Source: Lacrimispora saccharolytica (GTDB taxonomy: Bacteria; Bacillota; Clostridia; Lachnospirales; Lachnospiraceae). From it: a DNA stretch of 36,390 bases. The stretch spans positions 1 through 36,390 of the forward strand of contig JADYUL010000013.1 in assembly GCA_021531795.1 (NCBI GenBank). Reading direction: 5' to 3'. Positions 1 to 6,878 of this stretch are shown piece by piece; the stretch's first letter is position 1, and each line of letters opens with the position of its first letter. The translations under genes were made by a program, and so were the position numbers. Under the pieces are notes generated by a model. The model had not been told where the DNA came from. It worked only from the letters and a program-made list of their open reading frames with translations, and did not search any database.

Positions 1-94
1 AACAACAGCGGTTACTAGCCGCTTAATAAATAAAATCCTAAAGGTAAATTAAATTTACACCAAAAAAAAGACTTGACCGAAACTAGTGCAATAA

Positions 95-195
95 TACATC
101 GGGAAGGCCTTAAATCGGGCATTTCCGATGTATGTTCCCAAAACCATACATTCCAGATACATCGGGATGCCCCCAAAACATCAGATTCCGATGTA
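95..195. repeat. Duplicated 38-bp stem-loop units (TACATCGG / CCGATGTA)
   Basis: Two units, 95-132 and 158-195, each begin with TACATCGGGA and end with TTCCGATGTA, so each can fold into a hairpin. The stems are conserved, the 18-20 base interiors differ, and the units are exactly 63 bp apart. They lie downstream of the P-type ATPase stop at 269. No gene is visible in 1-268. No T-tract follows either stem, so they do not look like ordinary terminators. A dispersed small palindromic repeat is the likeliest reading, but no other copy occurs in this window. Confidence 0.6.
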
Positions 196-268
196 TCCAT
201 CTCTCGAAATCTATCAAATTAAGCAACCCGCGTTGCCACACAATCTCAAATCCGGGCGAATCCCCGCG

Positions 269-2146
269 CTAATCAACCTTCAGAGTGCGGATGGCATTAA
301 GTACTGCAATCACCATGACGCCGACATCTGCGAAGATTGCCAGCCACATATTGGCAATACCAACTGCACTTAAGATCAGGCAGGCAAATTTAATGCTAAG
401 TGCGAAGGTAATATTCTGCCTTACGATACCTATGCACTTCTTGGATATCTTAATGGCTTTGGCTATCTGCATCGGATTATCATCCATAAGTACAACATCT
501 GCTGCTTCAATGGCGGCATCACTTCCCATGGCTCCCATGGCAATTCCAATATCCGCTCTTGATAGAACCGGCGCATCATTAATACCATCTCCGACGAAAG
601 CTAACTTATCCTTAGGAGATTTTGTCTCGAGCAGTTTTTCAAGTTCTGAAACCTTATCCTGGGGCAGGAGTTCGCTAAGAACCCGGTCAATACCCAGACT
701 GTCTGCTACGGCAGCTGCAACCTTGCTGCTATCTCCGGTTAACATAACTGTGTTGTGAATCCCCAACTTTTTAAGAGCTGCGATGGCCTCCTTAGCCTCA
801 GGCTTAACCACATCCGAGATGACGATGTGCCCCTGGTACTCATTATCTATTGCCACGTGAATCACGGTGCCGACACTATGACAGTCCCGATAATCGACGT
901 TGTGACTCTTCATGAGTTTGTCGTTGCCGACAAGCACATTATGGCCATCTACTCTGGCGCAAATTCCGTGTCCGCTGATCTCTTCAATATCACTAACCCT
1001 GCTTCTGTCAAGTGGTTTGCCGTAAGCATCAATAAGACTTCGGCTAATCGGATGCGACGAAGCACACTCTGCAAGAGCGGCATACTCGAGCAGTTTCTCC
1101 TCCTCGAGCCTGTTGTGATGAATTCCGCTCACCTCGAAGCTACCCTTGGTAAGCGTACCCGTCTTGTCAAAAACAACAGTTGTTACCTGTGATAATGCCT
1201 CAAGATAATTGGAGCCCTTAACAAGAACTCCGGCATGGCTGGCACCGCCGATACCGGCGAAGAAGCTAAGCGGAATACTAATAACCAATGCACAGGGACA
1301 GCTGACTACAAGGAAGGTCAGAGCCCTGTAAAACCAGATATTCCAGTTACTGTTGTCAATCACTATGCGACTTATCACGGGCGGTAATGTGGCAAGAATC
1401 AGCGCGCCGATACATACAGCCGGCGTGTACACCTTGGCAAAACGTTTGATAAAATCCTCAGACTTAGACTTCCTCGAGCTTGCATTCTCCACGAGGTCAA
1501 GAATCTTGGACACAGTCGAATCACCAAATTCCTTAGTGGTTCTGACTTCAATAAGACCTGTCATGTTAATGCAGCCGCTGATGATTTCCTCACCCTCTGC
1601 CACATCTCTCGGCAGACTCTCACCTGTCAACGCTGCGGTATTTAAGCTTGAACTACCCTTAACAACCACTCCGTCTAAGGGCACCTTCTCACCAGGCTGA
1701 ACAATGATCACACTGCCGACCGACACATCCTCCGGGTCTACTCTGGTAAGTTCTCCATCCTGCATGATGTTGGCATAGTCCGGTCTGATATCCATAAGAG
1801 CAGCAATGTTATCCCTGCTCTTACCAACTGCATAGCTCTGAAACAGCTCCCCAATCTGATAGAACAGCATAACTGCGACACACTCAAGGTAATCTTCGCT
1901 TCGTGAATATATTGCCATTATAAAAGCGCCCACCGTAGCTATCGCCATTAGGAAGTTCTCATCTAATACCTGACCTTTTATTATTCCTTTTACAGCCTTC
2001 TTAAGTATGTCATGACCTATAATAATATAAGTAATGAGATACAAAGCAAGCTTTAATACTCCACTAACTCCGACTATGCTTATGGCAACAATCATGATTA
2101 CACAGGCAATAATCTGATATACCCTCTTCTTCTGCTTCTTATTCAT
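269..2146 (-). CDS. Heavy-metal P1B-type ATPase (Zn/Cd/Pb efflux type) without N-terminal HMA domain
   Basis: Membrane pump that would export divalent soft metals (Zn, Cd, Pb) at the cost of ATP. The 625 residues carry the actuator TGES at 174-177, the membrane metal site CPC at 283-285, the phosphorylated Asp in DKTGT (D327), the nucleotide-binding HP pair near 365 and GDGINDAP at 519-526. In the last membrane region a Lys (586) and an Asp-x-Gly (D608) match the signature of the Zn/Cd subgroup (P1B-2) rather than Cu pumps. The usual N-terminal HMA metal-binding domain is absent. The protein starts almost directly with membrane helices, and the domain is supplied as the separate upstream gene 8 bp away. 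The pair is probably one operon under the divergent ArsR-type regulator. Metal specificity is inference. Confidence 0.9.
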   Translation of the reverse strand: MNKKQKKRVYQIIACVIMIVAISIVGVSGVLKLALYLITYIIIGHDILKKAVKGIIKGQVLDENFLMAIATVGAFIMAIYSRSEDYLECVAVMLFYQIGELFQSYAVGKSRDNIAALMDIRPDYANIMQDGELTRVDPEDVSVGSVIIVQPGEKVPLDGVVVKGSSSLNTAALTGESLPRDVAEGEEIISGCINMTGLIEVRTTKEFGDSTVSKILDLVENASSRKSKSEDFIKRFAKVYTPAVCIGALILATLPPVISRIVIDNSNWNIWFYRALTFLVVSCPCALVISIPLSFFAGIGGASHAGVLVKGSNYLEALSQVTTVVFDKTGTLTKGSFEVSGIHHNRLEEEKLLEYAALAECASSHPISRSLIDAYGKPLDRSRVSDIEEISGHGICARVDGHNVLVGNDKLMKSHNVDYRDCHSVGTVIHVAIDNEYQGHIVISDVVKPEAKEAIAALKKLGIHNTVMLTGDSSKVAAAVADSLGIDRVLSELLPQDKVSELEKLLETKSPKDKLAFVGDGINDAPVLSRADIGIAMGAMGSDAAIEAADVVLMDDNPMQIAKAIKISKKCIGIVRQNITFALSIKFACLILSAVGIANMWLAIFADVGVMVIAVLNAIRTLKVD

Positions 2147-2154
2147 GTGAACTC

Positions 2155-2373
2155 CTAAAGATAAATCTCACAGTCATCCTCGACCTTCTTGCAAGCCTTA
2201 ACTACATTATTCATAACTGCTTTCTCATCTGCTCCATCAACAAATTCCACACTCATCTTCTGAGTCATGAAGTTAACTGTTGCATTAGCCACACCCTCAG
2301 TCTTCCTGGTTGCATCCTCCATTAGATTAGCACAGTTAGCACAGTCCACTTCAATCTTGTATGTCTTCTTCAT
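2155..2373 (-). CDS. Stand-alone HMA-domain metal-binding protein
   Basis: A 72-residue protein that is a single ferredoxin-like HMA domain, with the metal-binding CxxC as CANC at residues 11-14. It is about the normal length for one CopZ-like domain. It ends 8 bp before the P-type ATPase start and has a good ribosome site (AAGGAG) 8 bases before ATG. The neighbouring pump lacks its own HMA domain, so this protein probably delivers metal to the pump or gates it in trans. The acidic C-terminal tail (KKVEDDCEIYL) has an additional Cys. The identity of the metal cannot be read from the sequence. Confidence 0.88.
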   Translation of the reverse strand: MKKTYKIEVDCANCANLMEDATRKTEGVANATVNFMTQKMSVEFVDGADEKAVMNNVVKACKKVEDDCEIYL

Positions 2374-2410
2374 CTTTATTCTCCTTTTTACGTAATTAAA
2401 ACAATTGTTT

Positions 2411-2468
2411 ATTATACAACTATTGTAACAATTAATCGTTTGTTTAATTGTTACAATTCGAATATAAT
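2411..2468. promoter_or_regulatory. Divergent promoter region with 14-8-14 inverted repeat operator
   Basis: A perfect inverted repeat has arms ATTGTAACAATTAA (2422-2435) and TTAATTGTTACAAT (2444-2457) around 8 bases. For the plus-strand regulator gene, TTGTTT (2440-2445) and TATAAT (2463-2468) form a -35/-10 pair with 17-base spacing, so the operator overlaps the -35. For the minus-strand HMA gene, a TATAAT lies at 2416-2411. A smaller palindrome, ACAATTGT, sits at 2401-2408. ArsR-family regulators typically bind AT-rich inverted repeats over promoters, so control of both directions by the adjacent gene is a natural inference. Confidence 0.75.
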
Positions 2469-2557
2469 AACATTATAAAGACAATGCAATACTTTGTTGG
2501 GAATCATTACCAAACAGGCGAATACGATTTCCAAAATGAACAATTTAAGGATGGAAT

Positions 2558-3295
2558 ATGAACGAACTAAAAGACTTTCATTTGCCGCACAGACACGGCG
2601 AAATAGATAACATAGATAAGGTATCGGATGTACTTCAGAACGTGAGCTATTTTGCTATTGTATCTGATATATTCAGACAGTTAGGTGACCCAACGAGAGT
2701 AAGGATATTCTGGATTCTGAATCATTATGAGTTGTGTGTGATTAATATGGCAGCCCTGCTTGGCATGTCAAGTCCTGCCGTATCGCACCATCTTAAGTCC
2801 CTCAATGAGTGCGGACTGATCAGCAGCAGGCGAGATGGCAAGGAGGTATATTATAAGGCATCCGACACTGAAGAGAGCCGTTTGCTTCATATTGTTGTTG
2901 AAAAGATTATGGAGATAACCTGTCCGAAAGAAGCTGTGGATTATGGAGCTTCATCAAAGGAAATTATTCACAGCATTCATAAATATATGTTAGAGCACAT
3001 ATCTGAGCGAATCACGATTGAGGAGCTGGCCAAGAAATATCTTATGAATACCACCACCCTTAAGAAAGTATTCAAGGAGGAATATGGTACTTCCATTGCA
3101 ATGCACATGAAGGAACACCGAATGGAGGCTGCTGCTACAATGCTCACAGATACTGACAAAAGTATTGCTGAAATAGCCTCGCTTGTCGGTTATGAAAGTC
3201 AGAGCCGTTTTACCTCAGCTTTCAAGAGTCAATACAAGCTGGTACCCTCAGACTATCGAAAGATCAATATGAAATCAAACAAAGTACATGAATAA
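2558..3295 (+). CDS. ArsR-family / AraC-family fusion transcriptional regulator
   Basis: 245 residues with two different DNA-binding domains. Residues about 30-105 form an ArsR/SmtB winged helix (dimer helix with GDPTRVRI, recognition segment SSPAVSHHLKSLNECGL, wing RRDGKEVYY). Residues about 137-237 form a complete two-helix AraC domain, with the second HTH containing SIAEIASLVGYESQSRFTSAFK and the family tail around PSDYRK. The alpha-3 metal site of CadC/ArsR (ELCVC) is reduced to ELCV with one Cys (C60). The N-terminus is His-rich (FHLPHRHG). It is divergent from the HMA/ATPase operon and should regulate it in response to metal. The start at 2558 has AAGGATGGA just upstream. The 3' end overlaps the convergent XRE gene by 21 bp. 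Confidence 0.87.
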   Translation: MNELKDFHLPHRHGEIDNIDKVSDVLQNVSYFAIVSDIFRQLGDPTRVRIFWILNHYELCVINMAALLGMSSPAVSHHLKSLNECGLISSRRDGKEVYYKASDTEESRLLHIVVEKIMEITCPKEAVDYGASSKEIIHSIHKYMLEHISERITIEELAKKYLMNTTTLKKVFKEEYGTSIAMHMKEHRMEAAATMLTDTDKSIAEIASLVGYESQSRFTSAFKSQYKLVPSDYRKINMKSNKVHE

Positions 3296-3592
3296 AGGCT
3301 TGGCGAATACGTCCACTCTCTGTCTCAAAGGTTTGTTCCAGACAGAAGGCTTTCGGCCAAGCAGAATGTTATATTGTATCCTGTAATAAAGCATATGAAG
3401 CATGTCTGTCGGCACTGTCTTCCTGCCCGACTCCCAATTCTCAATAGAACTTAACGGAATTCCTGTATAGGAAGCAAAGGCCTCACGGGTTCTTCCCACC
3501 CTCTCTCTGAGTTCCTTTATCTTTCCTGCCCTCTCCAGGCGCTCAACGCGGTCGTGAATCTCCATCATCGGAATATATATCGTCTCCTCCAT
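3275..3592 (-). CDS. Small XRE-like helix-turn-helix protein
   Basis: 105 residues with an HTH of the XRE/Cro type at about residues 23-65, containing TREAFASYTGIP, then SSIENWESGRKTVP. It is a paralogue of the next upstream gene (3658-3906): both share the pattern KELRExxGxxRExFxxxTGIP and WExxR+TxP. A GGAGG ribosome site lies 5 bases before ATG. The C-terminal tail of about 40 residues is basic and not recognised. This looks like the short Lachnospiraceae HTH proteins found in multiple copies near accessory genes. Target genes cannot be told from sequence. It converges on the ArsR-AraC gene with a small overlap. Confidence 0.7.
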   Translation of the reverse strand: MEETIYIPMMEIHDRVERLERAGKIKELRERVGRTREAFASYTGIPLSSIENWESGRKTVPTDMLHMLYYRIQYNILLGRKPSVWNKPLRQRVDVFAKPLFMYFV

Positions 3593-3657
3593 TTATCCTC
3601 CTTTATCAAAATCAGTAGTATATACCAATATCTATACCATTTGCATGTATTGTATCT

Positions 3658-3906
3658 TTAACAATCTTCGTCATTCTTCTCCTTAGTTTTAACCGTATCG
3701 AATTCGACACGATTAGCAAAATCCTTCAGTAATTCCTCATACTTAAGCTGATAAGCAATCAGTCTTGGTATATATTCCGGAGGAGTTCTTCTTGCTGCTT
3801 CCCAGTCCTCTAATGTACGAACAGGGATGCCCGTATGCTCAGAAAACTCTTTGCGGGACATCCCTATACTTTCTCTTAATTCCTTAATAGTATTTGCTGT
3901 ATCCAT
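3658..3906 (-). CDS. Small XRE-like helix-turn-helix protein
   Basis: 82 residues starting at the ATG at 3906, which has GAGG six bases upstream. A longer reading to 3996 would add 30 residues but would run through the promoter and operator sequences. The HTH covers about residues 7-45 (KELRESIGMSRKEFSEHTGIP). It is similar to the downstream gene at 3275-3592, so the two are probably an old tandem duplication. The promoter region carries several short palindromes (see 3916-3970), which suggests autoregulation. The role is otherwise unknown. Confidence 0.72.
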   Translation of the reverse strand: MDTANTIKELRESIGMSRKEFSEHTGIPVRTLEDWEAARRTPPEYIPRLIAYQLKYEELLKDFANRVEFDTVKTKEKNDEDC

Positions 3907-3915
3907 AGCATACCT

Positions 3916-3970
3916 CGCAATGCGTTTTATTATTATAAGTATAACATGATTTTGCGTGCCACGCAATGCG
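3916..3970. promoter_or_regulatory. Promoter with palindromic operator array for the XRE gene
   Basis: On the minus strand, TTGCGT (3966-3961) and TATACT (3943-3938) form a -35/-10 pair with 17-base spacing. The 9-bp palindrome CGCAATGCG occurs twice (3916-3924, 3962-3970), once over the -35 and once just after the expected transcription start. A third palindrome with arms TTGCGTG and CACGCAA (3952-3966) covers the -35. Such a layout fits repression by a dimeric HTH protein, most simply the product of 3658-3906. Confidence 0.6.
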
Positions 3971-4106
3971 AAATATGCATTTCCTCCTATAGACAATAAA
4001 GAATGTAAAATCCTGTTTCCGTCATCGGAACATAGACTTTTATAAAATCAAGGTTTCTTCGATAGCAAGCAAACGGTCTTGACGTTTTTTCCCGGGGGTA
4101 AAACTT

Positions 4107-5333
4107 TTATATTATATTGCATGGAATAATATTATTGTTTTCATCCAGCGGAAACGGTTTCGCAGCCATACATATTATCCCGCCTTCACCAATTTTTAGT
4201 GAGCTCTTTTCAAGTAGATGAAACGAACTGATTGCTCTCTTCTCCGGATTACTGCTCTTTTTTATTTCCAGCGGATGAAGTTTCCCATTTTCCTCCAAAA
4301 CGATATCAATCTCTTTTTGATTTGTATCCCTGTAAAAAGTCATGTTTGTTTTATTCTTTGAGTAGGCATACATTCTCAAGAATTCAGAAACAACGTAGTT
4401 TTCATAAAAATGTCCGCTGGCCGCACCGTTCATCAGCGTTTCCATACTCGTCCACATTGAAAGATACGCGCACAGTCCCGTATCACAGAAGTACAGTTTC
4501 GGAGTTTTGACCATGCGTTTTAACTCATTATTTGAAAAGGGTTCCAGAAGATAAATGATTCCCATGGACTGCAATATTTTTATCCATTCTTTTGCTGTGG
4601 GTACAGATACATTGCCCGCCTGGGCTATGTCAGAATAATTAACCAAATTTCCCGTAAAGGATGCACTGGCTCTAAGCACTTTTCTGAATCCCTCTGTGTC
4701 ACTGATGCCATTATCATCAACCGCATCACGCATAAGGTATGTTTCTATATAAGACTCATAATACTCCATGCGCTGCTCACCGGTCATTCCAACGGTTCCC
4801 GGCATTCCGCCTTCCCATATATGTTTATATACTTTCGGCAGATCATTCTCCGCAAATTCACTACTTCTTTGTATCAGTGAATTGTAGGAAAACTCCATCT
4901 CTCCTAGTTCGCTCTTTCCTGCTTTTTCCCTCTGAGACAGGCTATACATTTTCAGTATACAGATTCTTCCTGCGAGAGAATCCTGCGCTCCCTTTAAAAG
5001 CTTTTTACTCTCTGATCCGGTCAGCCAAAACAGTCCCATCCGGTCTGATTCATCACATAAAATCTTAATATACTCAAACAGCTCCGGCGCTTTCTGAGCT
5101 TCATCTATCAGAATAGGGGGTTTATATACTTGAAAAAAAAGACCGGGATCACTTTTTGCCAATTCCCGGTCTCTGGAGTTGTCCAGATTAACATAGGTTC
5201 GTTCTTCTCCTTCAGCCAGTTTTTTAAGCATGGTTGATTTGCCCACCTGTCTGGCCCCTGTAACCATAACTGCTTTGAACGCTTGATTCATCTCCATAAA
5301 CTTTCGTTCCAGTTCTCTACTGATATATTCCAT
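4107..5333 (-). CDS. AAA ATPase with DUF4143 domain
   Basis: About 408 residues. The Walker A is GARQVGKST near residue 26-34 and the Walker B is ILIDEAQ near 74-80, followed by the arginine-rich sensor region (LTGSESKKLLKGAQDSLAGR). The C-terminal half is the DUF4143 domain, ending in a restriction-nuclease-like fold with acidic and Lys residues in the segments YRDTNQKEIDIV and HPLEIKKS. I chose the ATG at 5333 because GGAGG lies five bases before it, inside the codons of the earlier ATG at 5345. This family is abundant and patchy in gut Firmicutes and Bacteroidetes. Its function is not established, though defence or mobile-element roles are often suggested. It is a single gene here with no obvious partner. 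Confidence 0.85.
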   Translation of the reverse strand: MEYISRELERKFMEMNQAFKAVMVTGARQVGKSTMLKKLAEGEERTYVNLDNSRDRELAKSDPGLFFQVYKPPILIDEAQKAPELFEYIKILCDESDRMGLFWLTGSESKKLLKGAQDSLAGRICILKMYSLSQREKAGKSELGEMEFSYNSLIQRSSEFAENDLPKVYKHIWEGGMPGTVGMTGEQRMEYYESYIETYLMRDAVDDNGISDTEGFRKVLRASASFTGNLVNYSDIAQAGNVSVPTAKEWIKILQSMGIIYLLEPFSNNELKRMVKTPKLYFCDTGLCAYLSMWTSMETLMNGAASGHFYENYVVSEFLRMYAYSKNKTNMTFYRDTNQKEIDIVLEENGKLHPLEIKKSSNPEKRAISSFHLLEKSSLKIGEGGIICMAAKPFPLDENNNIIPCNII

Positions 5334-5688
5334 ATACGCCTCCATAAGTTGTAACAGCCAAAATATTAGTTTGATTTAAAGTCTATATTATTTTATCTTT
5401 ATTATACCAAGCCCCGAATATGTGTCAAGTTCAATTTAATATGCATTTTAATCTAAACTATGTGAATCATGTACACATCCACCTCTTCGCCCTCAAAGGT
5501 AAAACTTCTTCCATACTCTCCCCACTTTATACCGTAACGGATTAGCATTCTCCATTTCTCTTTTGCATTTCGGTTGAGTCGCTCCATCACACCGGTATTC
5601 ACCAATTCAGCATACTCATATAATACCTTGCTCCGTGAATGCATATGGCAATTTTTTTATGTGAAGCCCTCTTTTATTTCCATTTTCG

Positions 5689-5715
5689 TTTAAAGTCGCA
5701 AATTGCGACTTTAAA
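5689..5715. repeat. Palindrome, 13-base arms, core GTCGCAAATTGCGAC
   Basis: Arms TTTAAAGTCGCAA and TTGCGACTTTAAA lie around a single central base at 5702. The palindrome lies inside the decayed ORF6N gene and encodes KSQFAT on the minus strand. It belongs to the four-copy set described under 10658-10686. Confidence 0.8.
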
Positions 5716-5726
5716 AAATCTTCATT

Positions 5727-5755
5727 TCATGAAGTCGCAATTTGCGACTTCATGA
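5727..5755. repeat. Palindrome, 14-base arms, core GTCGCAATTTGCGAC
   Basis: Arms TCATGAAGTCGCAA and TTGCGACTTCATGA lie around one central base at 5741. On the minus strand it encodes KSQIATS and the stop codon of the decayed ORF6N reading frame. Its centre falls on the same codon position as the palindrome in the intact ORF6N gene. Confidence 0.8.
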
Positions 5756-5918
5756 TCCCATCTTCCTCTGTTGTTAATTGAAACATAAAATCTTCCGGAA
5801 ACCTTACAATATTACGCTTTACTTGTTCATTCAAACGCTTCACTTCATACCATAACAACTAGCCGAATTAATATGTTTCAAATCTTTTATTTACTCTCCA
5901 TTTTCTTTTTAACAGAAA

Positions 5919-6419
5919 TTACTCACAAGCTTCTCCGTCAAGCACCCACTGTAATTCCTTTGCTGGCAAAATAATATAATTATCCGCACCTTCACCTTGT
6001 CGCATAATTACATTGTTAATTCCTGCCTGTATTATAGTTCTTGCACATATCGGACATGGTTTTGCTCTATGAATAGAATTATCATCCGGATTAATTCCTG
6101 TTAAATACAAGTCTGCTCCTATTGTTTGTTCTCTGGAACAATTTAAAAGTGCATTAGCCTCTGCATGAACAGCTCGACATATTCCATATCCTTCTCCCTG
6201 ATGCATATCTTTTTCCACACGTGGACACTTTCCTATATCACAACAGTTCTCAAAACCTCTTGGTGAACCATTATAGCCTGTAGAAATTACCACATCATTT
6301 TTTACGATTACAGCTCCATATTTCCGTTTAATACAAGTACTTCTGTACGCAAAGTTTTCCGCACAATTCAAATACATATCAATCTTTGAAATCCTATTCC
6401 CATCCTTCGGTGTTACCAT
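5919..6419 (-). CDS. dCMP deaminase / ComEB-like cytidine deaminase family protein
   Basis: 166 residues from the ATG at 6419, which has a very strong AAGGAGG six bases upstream. An earlier in-frame start at 6437 lies inside the preceding gene. The zinc-dependent deaminase motifs are HAEAN (residues 85-89) and PCPIC (121-125). Extra Cys/His residues in the CCDIGKCPRVEKDMHQ region match the additional zinc site of dCMP deaminases. Such enzymes convert dCMP to dUMP for dTTP supply. The gene starts 2 bp after the end of the decayed HD gene and closes the cassette with the primase-helicase. In that context it may alter nucleotide pools or act on a modified nucleotide, but this is inference. Confidence 0.87.
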   Translation of the reverse strand: MVTPKDGNRISKIDMYLNCAENFAYRSTCIKRKYGAVIVKNDVVISTGYNGSPRGFENCCDIGKCPRVEKDMHQGEGYGICRAVHAEANALLNCSREQTIGADLYLTGINPDDNSIHRAKPCPICARTIIQAGINNVIMRQGEGADNYIILPAKELQWVLDGEACE

Positions 6420-6421
6420 AC

Positions 6422-6862
6422 TCAGCCTCCTTCCCACTCTGCCATAAATTCCTCAAGATAGGCTTCCATAATAGCATGTCTATGCTCAGCCATTCTCTTT
6501 GAAGTATCTGTATTCATCATCTCTTTAAGCAGCAAGAGTTTTTCATAAAAATGATTAATACTTGTAGAATTTTGATTTTGGTGATACTCCTCTTTACTCA
6601 TGTTCACCCGAGGTTTTATTTCCGGATCATATATCTTTCTGTCTTTACTGCCACCATATGCAAATGCCCGTGCAATTCCAATTGCACCCATTGCATCCAG
6701 CCTGTCCGCATCCTGCACGCATTTACCTTCTATCGTACTTGGCACAACCGAATCGGTTCCAGCAAACGATACTTCCTCAATAATCTTACATACAGTTTCC
6801 GGCGAAAGCTTGGCATCATCTACATCATGTAATAATGCCGCCAGATCGTTTATTTTTATCGC
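6422..6862 (-). pseudogene. Truncated HD-domain phosphohydrolase
   Basis: The reading frame continues in frame after the stop of the upstream helicase gene: [20 protein letters not shown], then [18 protein letters not shown] and [20 protein letters not shown], ending with [10 protein letters not shown]. These are the central and C-terminal parts of the YedJ-like HD hydrolase family, including the HD pair and the DADRLDA helix. No start codon with a ribosome site is present. The N-terminal helix bearing the first metal-binding His is missing, and the segment between HDVDDAK and EVSFAG looks about 20 residues short for the family (from memory). A GTG near 6745 could start a 107-residue product without the HD pair. 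I regard it as decayed, though the C-terminal part is well preserved. Confidence 0.7.
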
Positions 6863-6878
6863 TTGTTTTTATCGCTTG
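6853..6878. repeat. 13-bp tandem duplication at helicase/HD junction
   Basis: The minus-strand sequence ACAAGCGATAAAA occurs twice without a gap. The first copy ends the helicase gene (NKR, stop). The second restores the HD frame to the helicase frame. It looks like a replication-slippage scar beside the truncated HD gene. Confidence 0.7.

Larger units (their letters stand above)
5616..5858 (-). pseudogene. Decayed ORF6N-domain gene with duplicated palindrome
   Basis: Reading the minus strand from 5858 gives an ORF6N core beginning LWYEVKRLNEQVK, then RFPEDFMFQLTTEE and KSQIATS, followed by a stop at 5729-5727. In another frame it resumes with FLKSQFATLNENGNKRGLHI and KKLPYAFTEQGI, then stops at 5618-5616. 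The segment KSQxAT is therefore present twice, each time coinciding with a long DNA palindrome. The start, and everything after FTEQG, are missing. It matches residues about 41-101 of the intact ORF6N-PLD gene at 9986-10909, but the two DNA sequences differ widely, so it is an old paralogue and not a recent copy. Confidence 0.75.

Noticed and set aside
95-195. CRISPR array from the repeated TACATCGG units
   Set aside because: Only two units, each internally palindromic, with no spacer-repeat periodicity and no cas genes.
3275-5333. Toxin-antitoxin pair from the XRE genes and the DUF4143 ATPase
   Set aside because: The ATPase gene is 200 bp away with its own upstream region, and none of the three proteins resembles a known toxin.
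5453-5644. A 63-aa minus-strand frame following the ORF6N relic
   Set aside because: Its first third lies over the ORF6N remnant (FTEQGI region) in another frame, there is no ribosome site, and the rest (VMERLNRNAKEKWRM) matches nothing I know. It is likely a chance frame in decayed sequence, although the last 40 residues could be the tail of another lost gene.
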